This document shows positions 15,879 to 20,282 of a stretch of DNA of 20,282 nucleotides, one piece after another; position 1 is the first letter of the stretch; each line of letters starts with the position of its first letter. Where the stretch lies: contig CALDHX010000059.1 in the NCBI GenBank assembly GCA_937901525.1, forward strand, positions 1 through 20,282, given 5' to 3'. The stretch is from an uncultured Bacteroidales bacterium (GTDB lineage: Bacteria > Bacteroidota > Bacteroidia > Bacteroidales > P3). The position numbers and the translations under genes are program-made. The notes beneath the pieces are model-generated. The model was given only the letters and a program-made list of their open reading frames with translations. It had not been told where the DNA came from and ran no database searches.

Positions 15879-15952
15879 GGCCACGTAGCTTAACTGAATA
15901 GAGTCCCTGATTACGGCTCAGGAGGTTGCAGGTTTGAATCCTGCCGTGGTCA
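15879..15952 (+). tRNA. tRNA-Arg (anticodon ACG)
   Basis: A 74-nt cloverleaf folds by hand: acceptor GGCCACG/CGTGGTC with one G-T pair and discriminator A; D stem GCTT/GAGT; anticodon stem CCTGA/TCAGG with loop TTACGGC, giving anticodon ACG at 15913-15915; five-base variable region; T stem GCAGG/CCTGC. CCA is not encoded. A34 would be edited to inosine by TadA and read CGU, CGC and CGA. The T loop is TTTGAAT instead of TTCGAAT, and the D loop has GA where GG is usual, so the elbow pair G19-C56 becomes A19-U56 while G18-U55 stays. It has its own promoter and terminator. Confidence 0.95.
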
Positions 15953-15953
15953 C

Positions 15954-15986
15954 AAAGGTGATTGAAAGTTTCAATCACCTTTTTTT
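15954..15986 (+). terminator. Rho-independent terminator after tRNA-Arg
   Basis: AAAGGTGATTGA (15954-15965) pairs with TCAATCACCTTT over 12 bp around a 5-nt loop (15966-15970), running into a T tract ending at 15986. It begins one base after the tRNA. Confidence 0.9.
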
Positions 15987-16064
15987 ATTGTATATTTTGA
16001 AAAATAATTCCTTGATTTAGTAAAATATTTCTTTGAAAAAATAGTTTAATATTAAAAAAGCAAT

Positions 16065-16072
16065 TAAATTTG
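16065..16072 (+). promoter_or_regulatory. -7 promoter box of the rubrerythrin gene
   Basis: TAAATTTG fits TAnnTTTG and lies 38 bp upstream of the ATG. A -33 element at standard spacing is not evident. No operator-like repeat is seen. Confidence 0.55.
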
Positions 16073-16110
16073 CATTGATAAAATAAAGTTAAACTAAAAA
16101 ACATAAGATT

Positions 16111-16665
16111 ATGCAAAAGAAATGGATTTGTACAGTATGTGGATACGTACACGAAGGAGCTAACCCACCAGAAGCATGCCCACAATGTAAAGTACCTGCT
16201 TCTAAATTCAAAGAATTAGAACAAAATACAGAAGCATTACAATTTGAAACAGAACATATAATAGGCGTTGCAAAAGGCTTAGACGAAGAAATGATAAAAG
16301 ATTTGAATGCACACTTCAATGGCGAATGCACAGAAGTTGGAATGTATCTTGCAATGAGCCGTCAAGCTGATAGAGAAGGCTATCCTGAAATAGCAGAAGC
16401 CTTTAAACGTTACGCATGGGAAGAAGCAGAACACGCAGCAAAATTTGCAGAACTATTAGGAGATGTTGTTTGGGATACAAAAACAAACTTAGAAAAAAGA
16501 ATGGCAGCAGAAGCAGGCGCATGTTCAGACAAGTATCGTATAGCAAAAAATGCTAAAGCAAGAGATTTAGACGCTATTCACGACACTGTACACGAAATGG
16601 CAAAAGACGAAGCACGTCATGGTAAAGGATTTGAAGGCCTTTACAACAGATATTTTAAGAAGTAA
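16111..16665 (+). CDS. Rubrerythrin with N-terminal rubredoxin domain (reverse order)
   Basis: The 184-residue protein joins an N-terminal rubredoxin-like Fe(Cys)4 domain (C7-x2-C10 and C23-x2-C26 in WICTVCGYVHEG and EACPQCKVPA) to a ferritin-like diiron domain. Diiron ligands are visible at E72 and E75 (NGECTE), E105xxH108 (WEEAEH), and E167xxH170 (KDEARH). In classical rubrerythrins the rubredoxin domain is C-terminal, so this is the reversed type described from clostridia. These proteins reduce hydrogen peroxide to water with electrons from NAD(P)H through redox partners, protecting anaerobes from oxygen. It is monocistronic, with a -7 box at 16065 and a strong terminator at 16698-16739; the divergent neighbour is unrelated. 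Confidence 0.93.
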   Translation: MQKKWICTVCGYVHEGANPPEACPQCKVPASKFKELEQNTEALQFETEHIIGVAKGLDEEMIKDLNAHFNGECTEVGMYLAMSRQADREGYPEIAEAFKRYAWEEAEHAAKFAELLGDVVWDTKTNLEKRMAAEAGACSDKYRIAKNAKARDLDAIHDTVHEMAKDEARHGKGFEGLYNRYFKK

Positions 16666-16697
16666 AACACTTCTAAAAATAAAACAAAGAAAAAAAC

Positions 16698-16739
16698 AAA
16701 AAAGTCTTTGAAAAAAAATTTTTTTTCAAAGACTTTTTT
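16698..16739. terminator. Bidirectional terminator, perfect 42-bp palindrome
   Basis: Each 21-bp half reads A6-GTCTTTG-A8, and the two halves are exact reverse complements meeting at 16718/16719. Flanking A and T runs serve both directions, so it can end the rubrerythrin transcript and the convergent AraC transcript. Confidence 0.85.
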
Positions 16740-16768
16740 TTAAAAATCAAAGAAATAAAAAACGTAAT

Positions 16769-17647
16769 TTATAGTTCTGATTTATTTTTACCTTTTCTAA
16801 ATTCAATAGGCGAAAGGTTTGTCATACGTTTAAAAAATCTACTAAAATTACTTTGCGAATTAAAACCTAAAAACTCTGCAACATAATCAATTGAATTTTC
16901 GCTTTCAGTTAATAATCGTTTCGCTTCCGAGATTAATTTTTCATCAAGCCAAGATTTAAAAGAACGTCCCGTTGCGTTTTTTATCGTAGTCTCAAAATAA
17001 CCCTTTGAAAGAGAAAAACAATCAGCATAAAATTCTACATCTTGCTTGTTAATGAAATTTTCCTCTAATAATTGAAAGAATCTATCGCTAATATTATTGC
17101 TATTTGTCTTCAAATTAGAAAATAAAGAATAGAAATAGCGATAATAATAAGCAGTATTCAAATGCTGAACAACATTTAAGCGAAAAGGATTGTCGGTCTC
17201 AGCAATAACTTCATTTAATTCATTTACAAAATGCATCATAACATCAGCCTCCTTTTTGTTAAAATGAGAATAACACTTTAATCTGATACTATTATGCAAA
17301 GAGACACTTGTTCCAAAACTATCTAAGAAATGATTTCTGATATGTTGAGATACAACGAATATGTTAATGGATAAATCAGAACTAAAAGATATAATCTGAA
17401 AAGAATTACCCGGTTGCATAAGTATAGAAGAAGGGGAATCAAGAAGGTATTCTTTCATATCAATTTCAATAACGATATTCCCTTTGTTAATAAAAACATC
17501 TATATAATAATTAGTTTGCAGGCGTTTTTCTTTATTGTAAAGTATGTTAATATCATTTGATGTTAAGAAATCGTAACCAATTTTACATTCTTCCTTTGTT
17601 TCATCAAATACTTTTTCCCAATCAAAAATAGGAGTCTTTCTAATCAT
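16769..17647 (-). CDS. AraC family transcriptional regulator
   Basis: This 292-residue protein ends in the two helix-turn-helix AraC domain: TGRSFKSWLDEKLISEAKRLL, then SIDYVAEFLGFNSQSNFSRFFKRMTNLSPIEFRK with the family FxSQSxFSRxFK and P-x-E-x-R marks. The first 170 residues are a cupin-like sensor region with several beta strands (NYYIDVFINKGNIVIEIDMKEYLL and PGNSFQII), as in AraC proteins that sense a small ligand. It is divergent from a three-gene exported cassette. The 338-bp gap between them holds phased motifs at 17714-17789, the obvious candidate binding sites. Its ligand and targets are unknown; control of the divergent genes is inference from arrangement. Confidence 0.92.
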   Translation of the reverse strand: MIRKTPIFDWEKVFDETKEECKIGYDFLTSNDINILYNKEKRLQTNYYIDVFINKGNIVIEIDMKEYLLDSPSSILMQPGNSFQIISFSSDLSINIFVVSQHIRNHFLDSFGTSVSLHNSIRLKCYSHFNKKEADVMMHFVNELNEVIAETDNPFRLNVVQHLNTAYYYRYFYSLFSNLKTNSNNISDRFFQLLEENFINKQDVEFYADCFSLSKGYFETTIKNATGRSFKSWLDEKLISEAKRLLTESENSIDYVAEFLGFNSQSNFSRFFKRMTNLSPIEFRKGKNKSEL

Positions 17648-17674
17648 AACGAATTTGTTAAAATTAAACTATTG

Positions 17675-17682
17675 CAAATATA
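17675..17682 (-). promoter_or_regulatory. -7 promoter box of the AraC regulator gene
   Basis: On the minus strand TATATTTG fits TAnnTTTG, 27 bp upstream of the ATG. A -33 element is not obvious at the expected spacing. Confidence 0.55.
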
Positions 17683-17713
17683 AACAAAAAAACGTTCTCA
17701 ATACTTAAAGCAT

Positions 17714-17789
17714 ATAATAAAATGAAAAAAAAACCTCGTAAAATGATAAAACACATAATAAAATGAAAAAAAGTCATTGGGAAATGTCA
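17714..17789. repeat. Four AAATG motifs at 20-21 bp spacing (phased direct repeats)
   Basis: AAATG begins at 17720, 17741, 17761 and 17782 (steps 21, 20, 21), each followed by an A-rich run. Copies 1 and 3 belong to an exact 18-bp direct repeat (17714-17731 and 17755-17772, ATAATAAAATG plus seven A). Two helical turns per step puts all copies on one face of the DNA. The array sits between the AraC -7 box and the -7 box at 17812, as expected for tandem AraC-type sites or an A-tract bend. In such AT-rich DNA part of this could be chance. The rest of the 17648-17985 gap holds the leader described separately. Confidence 0.55.
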
Positions 17790-17811
17790 AAAAAATACAA
17801 TTTTTTTATTA

Positions 17812-17819
17812 TATTTTTG
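17812..17819 (+). promoter_or_regulatory. -7 promoter box of the exported three-gene cassette
   Basis: TATTTTTG fits TAnnTTTG and lies 26 bp after the last AAATG motif. It implies an unusually long untranslated leader, about 160 nt, before the lipoprotein ATG at 17986. There is no good -33 element, consistent with activator dependence. Confidence 0.45.
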
Positions 17820-17871
17820 CAAACGAAATTTCAAGCTAAAATTTTGGTGCCAAAAACAAAAAGAAACAACG

Positions 17872-17934
17872 ATGAAAATAAGCACAATTTCGCAAAAGAA
17901 ATTATTAACTCCTATCGCTTTTGTGGAATTGTAG
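17872..17934 (+). CDS. Possible 20-residue leader peptide
   Basis: A small open frame from ATG 17872 to TAG 17932-17934 encodes MKISTISQKKLLTPIAFVEL. It begins about 45 nt after the predicted transcription start and its last third overlaps the left arm and loop of the hairpin at 17908-17952. This arrangement would suit translation-coupled control of the lipoprotein gene. No ribosome-binding sequence supports it, as is normal in this phylum, and I recognise no family. It may equally be an untranslated chance frame. Confidence 0.2.
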   Translation: MKISTISQKKLLTPIAFVEL

Positions 17935-17952
17935 AACTAAAAGAATAGGAGT
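17908..17952 (+). other. Leader hairpin upstream of the lipoprotein gene
   Basis: ACTCCTAT (17908-17915) pairs exactly with ATAGGAGT (17945-17952), and inside it CTTTTG pairs with TAAAAG (17918-17923 with 17938-17943, one wobble). The structure ends 33 nt before the start codon and lacks a T tract, so it is not a simple terminator. Confidence 0.4.
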
Positions 17953-17985
17953 AAAAACTAATTAAATAAATAAAAAAGTAAAACA

Positions 17986-18855
17986 ATGAAAAGAAGTATC
18001 AAAAGAATTGCCCTATTGGCAATATTTGCAGGAGCATTTATGAGTTCATGCACAGAAGATGAGTATTCAATGGAAAATAATAAAAAAATAACTTACGAAA
18101 ATCAATATGATTATATTGGAGAAATGCATAATAAAGGATTAGATAGTATAGCTATTTATTTAGGAGATAATGTGCGTTTTGATTTAGAAGATTTATATAA
18201 TTATAATATTGAAAAATCTAATATTGATAAAGATTCTATAAGTTGCATAGAGTATATAAATAAGATTAGACAAAAACAAAATATTACATATACCTATTTA
18301 TACGAAGATTCTACTATATTAAATGACTATGGATATTGTATTTCTTATTTTATGAATAAATATAGAAACTATATGTTGCAAGTTATTGGTTCAGATAAAG
18401 AAGTTACACCTAACGAATTTAGTGCAAATATATCTAAAATAGAGCAAGAAATAATGTTAAGTCAATACTTTACTGATACCATTTATTCTAATGATGTCGC
18501 AACTATACTATCTGCATTGTCTATTGCAAAATATAGTTATATGTATTGGTATGATTCTTATAATAACAGCAATCATCCTTGGCATGAAATAATAAAAGAT
18601 AGACTTAATACGTTGAAATCGAAAGAAGAAGAAAAAAGAGGCTTTTGGGATATACTTGTTACAGCGGCAAAATGTGTTGTTGCTACCGTTGCAATAGTTC
18701 CAGCAGATGTCGTGGGAGGAATTTTAGAATTGAGACCAGACCCATTTCCAGATGATTTATCGGGAGGAGTTCAAGCAGACCCTAATGATATGTGTGAAGG
18801 AGCAAAGGATGCTTCTGCTGCTGTTTGGGAATGGGCAACAGATTATGATTTATAA
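17986..18855 (+). CDS. Putative surface lipoprotein of unknown function
   Basis: The 289-residue protein has a lipoprotein signal peptide (MKRSIKRIALLAIFAGAFMSSC, lipid Cys22). The acidic residues right after the cysteine (TEDEY) resemble the export signal that sends Bacteroidota lipoproteins to the cell surface. A conserved-looking YDYIGEMHNKGLDSI (41-55) follows; I have a sense of similar short motifs in other uncharacterised Bacteroidota lipoproteins but cannot verify it. The middle is mostly helical and Tyr/Asn-rich. Near the end lies a hydrophobic stretch (about 221-249, DILVTAAKCVVATVAIVPADVVGGI) and a Gly/Asp/Pro-rich tail with Cys270. It starts the exported cassette after a long leader; the next gene is 27 bp downstream. 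Function unknown. Confidence 0.8.
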   Translation: MKRSIKRIALLAIFAGAFMSSCTEDEYSMENNKKITYENQYDYIGEMHNKGLDSIAIYLGDNVRFDLEDLYNYNIEKSNIDKDSISCIEYINKIRQKQNITYTYLYEDSTILNDYGYCISYFMNKYRNYMLQVIGSDKEVTPNEFSANISKIEQEIMLSQYFTDTIYSNDVATILSALSIAKYSYMYWYDSYNNSNHPWHEIIKDRLNTLKSKEEEKRGFWDILVTAAKCVVATVAIVPADVVGGILELRPDPFPDDLSGGVQADPNDMCEGAKDASAAVWEWATDYDL

Positions 18856-18882
18856 TAAGGCTGATTAAATATTATTGACAAT

Positions 18883-19608
18883 ATGAAAAGAATCATTTTA
18901 ACAGTATTGTTTGTTTCATTTGTTTTATTTCTTAATGCTCAAAGCGGAAATAATGTAATGGAAAAAGTGTTTGCAAATTATGAAAAGAATTATTTTGTGA
19001 ACGAAATGAGTTTTGATTTGAATTGTTTGTGGCTTAAAAGTGTAAATAAAGGTGAAGAAGATACGCTATGTATTGGAAATAGTAAATGGCAATTGCCAAA
19101 GATTGATAAAAAACAGAAAAGCAAAAGAATTTCTTGTGATTTTAAAAAGAATGAACTTAAAGGTGTTTATTTGGACGTATTGAGATTTATGTATGCAGAT
19201 TATTTAAAGAATAAACAAACTTATTTTGATAATAATAGTTTTGAGTTAAGTTCTTCAAATGATGGTTATCATATTGTATCTTTTAAAAAGAATAATAATA
19301 AAGATGAGAATAGTTTCATGGAGTATATTTTGAAGATAAACCAAGATGATTATGCAGTAATAGAAATAGAAAGTAAGTATCTGAAAAAAGATTTAAGAAA
19401 ACCATCGATGTTAATCCCTATAAAATATCCTTATATTACTGATAATAATGTTTTGACATATAGAAAAGAAAAAGGGAAGTATGTTATGGATAAATTTAAA
19501 GGAGTAACATTAAAAGAAAAGGCGTTTTTAGCAAAGAGTAAACAAGCAGAAACTATTAAAGATGAATACTTATATGTCATTTCAAATGTTTATGAGGTTA
19601 AACACTAA
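18883..19608 (+). CDS. Secreted protein of unknown function
   Basis: This 241-residue protein has a signal peptide (MKRIILTVLFVSFVLFLNAQ, likely cleaved after AQ at 19-20) and no lipobox. The mature part alternates charged and hydrophobic residues in a beta-rich pattern; segments such as FMEYILKINQDDYAVIEIESKY resemble strand-turn-strand units of periplasmic lipid-carrier-like or carboxypeptidase-like regulatory proteins, which is only an impression. Two Cys (in FDLNCLWL and EDTLCIGN) lie early and could form a disulfide. It lies 27 bp after the lipoprotein gene and 4 bp before the next gene, so it is the middle member of the cassette. No family is recognised. Confidence 0.75.
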   Translation: MKRIILTVLFVSFVLFLNAQSGNNVMEKVFANYEKNYFVNEMSFDLNCLWLKSVNKGEEDTLCIGNSKWQLPKIDKKQKSKRISCDFKKNELKGVYLDVLRFMYADYLKNKQTYFDNNSFELSSSNDGYHIVSFKKNNNKDENSFMEYILKINQDDYAVIEIESKYLKKDLRKPSMLIPIKYPYITDNNVLTYRKEKGKYVMDKFKGVTLKEKAFLAKSKQAETIKDEYLYVISNVYEVKH

Positions 19609-19612
19609 AATC

Positions 19613-20230
19613 ATGAAAAAAGTAATGTTTGTAATAGCGATATTATTCTCGCTAAATGTTTTCTCACAAGAAGAAAAGATAATGAAAATATTAGAACCAT
19701 ACACGAATTTTTCGTTTTTAGGAAAGAGTGATAAAGTTCTTGGAGCTGATTTGCCTTCTTGGGGAATGGGAATTGGTTTCAGATATTCTTCAATCTATAC
19801 TCCGATAGGTCTTTATTATGACGTAGACTTAGGTTTTGATGAATTGTTCCCTACGAATACAGAAAACAAAACGGTTTCTGCTCATTTATTTAAACATGAT
19901 ATATCAATAGGATACAATTACATCTTTGATGATGAACATTTCTTACACATGCTTTCATTCTCTGTTGGATTAGGAGGGTATAATGGTTTTTATATTTTCT
20001 CAGGAATGAATACACAAAACGAATTTCCCTCTTCGCTAAACGTAATCACTACTTTGGTAGGGCAGATTCCGTTTAAATTAAAATGGACAATGGGAGATAC
20101 ATCACTATCACTTACTTATCGTTTAACAATTCGCAATGAAAACAACGCAATAGGTGATATAAATATCAATATGCCTGCATTAGAAATTTCTGCAAGCACA
20201 CCTTTGAATTTGCGAAAAATAAGAAAGTAA
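19613..20230 (+). CDS. Probable outer-membrane beta-barrel protein
   Basis: I place the start at ATG 19613 and not at the upstream in-frame ATG at 19562, because residues from 19613 form a good signal peptide (MKKVMFVIAILFSLNVFSQ) and the earlier start would overlap the preceding gene by 47 bp and bury it. The 205-residue protein then has amphipathic strands with alternating polar and aromatic residues (GMGIGFRYSSIYTPIGLYYDVDLGF; HDISIGYNYIF; LHMLSFSVGLGGYNGFY; LKWTMGDTSLSLTYRLTI) separated by turns, as in small barrels. It ends in a basic LRKIRK and not in an aromatic residue. It starts 4 bp after the preceding stop. The remaining 52 bp to the window end hold no gene or complete terminator that I can see. 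Confidence 0.75.
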   Translation: MKKVMFVIAILFSLNVFSQEEKIMKILEPYTNFSFLGKSDKVLGADLPSWGMGIGFRYSSIYTPIGLYYDVDLGFDELFPTNTENKTVSAHLFKHDISIGYNYIFDDEHFLHMLSFSVGLGGYNGFYIFSGMNTQNEFPSSLNVITTLVGQIPFKLKWTMGDTSLSLTYRLTIRNENNAIGDININMPALEISASTPLNLRKIRK

Positions 20231-20282
20231 AATAAAACAAAGAAAAAACAAAATATCTCTTAGGAAGGATTTACCAAACCTA

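Noticed and set aside
15879..15986. tRNA-Arg as an integration site
   Set aside because: No copy of the tRNA 3' end and no integrase were seen in the window, and the flanking genes look ordinary.
17763..17948. 61-codon open frame before the lipoprotein gene
   Set aside because: It begins inside the AAATG repeat array and upstream of the predicted promoter, has lysine/asparagine-rich low-complexity content, and lacks any recognisable motif. I treat it as chance in AT-rich DNA.
19562..19612. Upstream in-frame start for the beta-barrel gene
   Set aside because: It would overlap the preceding gene by 47 bp and place 17 polar residues before a good signal peptide that begins at 19613.
1..20282. 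CRISPR array, insertion sequence or prophage
   Set aside because: No regularly spaced long repeats, transposase, integrase or phage genes are visible; the phased AAATG motifs are too short and variable to be CRISPR repeats.

Overview
This AT-rich window carries the hallmarks of an anaerobic member of the Bacteroidota, most likely Bacteroidales. Promoters follow the TAnnTTTG (-7) pattern, with one near-perfect TTTG-N19-TAnnTTTG example ahead of a tRNA. Starts lack Shine-Dalgarno sequences. The left edge ends a gene with a type IX secretion (T9SS) C-terminal sorting tail. Signal peptides end in the 'xAQ/FSQ' style of this phylum, and a rubrerythrin of reversed domain order points to anaerobic life. 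The species cannot be named from sequence alone.

Layout. (1) 1-1940: the tail of a T9SS cargo gene with its terminator, then a stand-alone AAA ATPase/DUF234 gene (403-1818) behind an inverted repeat and its own -7 box, closed by a bidirectional terminator. (2) 1962-13469: ten consecutive minus-strand genes with small gaps, read tgt > LptF/G-type permease > GH3-family enzyme > sufE > DUF59/MIP18 protein > DppC-like ABC permease > TolC-like channel > membrane-fusion lipoprotein > RND pump > PII-like protein. The last four form a complete tripartite efflux system plus a small possible regulator. sufE and the DUF59 gene form a small Fe-S assembly pair. (3) 13470-13567: a divergent promoter region. 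(4) 13568-15986: glycosyltransferase 2, ECF-type sigma factor and GNAT acetyltransferase in an overlapping or nearly abutting operon, then tRNA-Arg(ACG) with its own promoter and terminator. (5) 16065-16739: a monocistronic rubrerythrin ended by a perfect 42-bp palindrome. (6) 16769-20230: a divergent AraC-family regulator, a 338-bp intergenic region with four AAATG motifs spaced 20-21 bp apart and a structured leader, and three exported proteins of unknown function (surface-type lipoprotein, secreted protein, probable outer-membrane beta-barrel).

The best candidate for an undescribed system is block 6: an AraC regulator, a helically phased motif array between its promoter and the next one, and a three-gene exported cassette that I cannot assign to a known pathway. 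Other real oddities are a queuine tRNA-ribosyltransferase that has lost all three zinc cysteines but kept its catalytic aspartates, a GT2 enzyme with KAN where DxD is expected, and a tRNA-Arg whose elbow pair G19-C56 is replaced by a compensated A19-U56.
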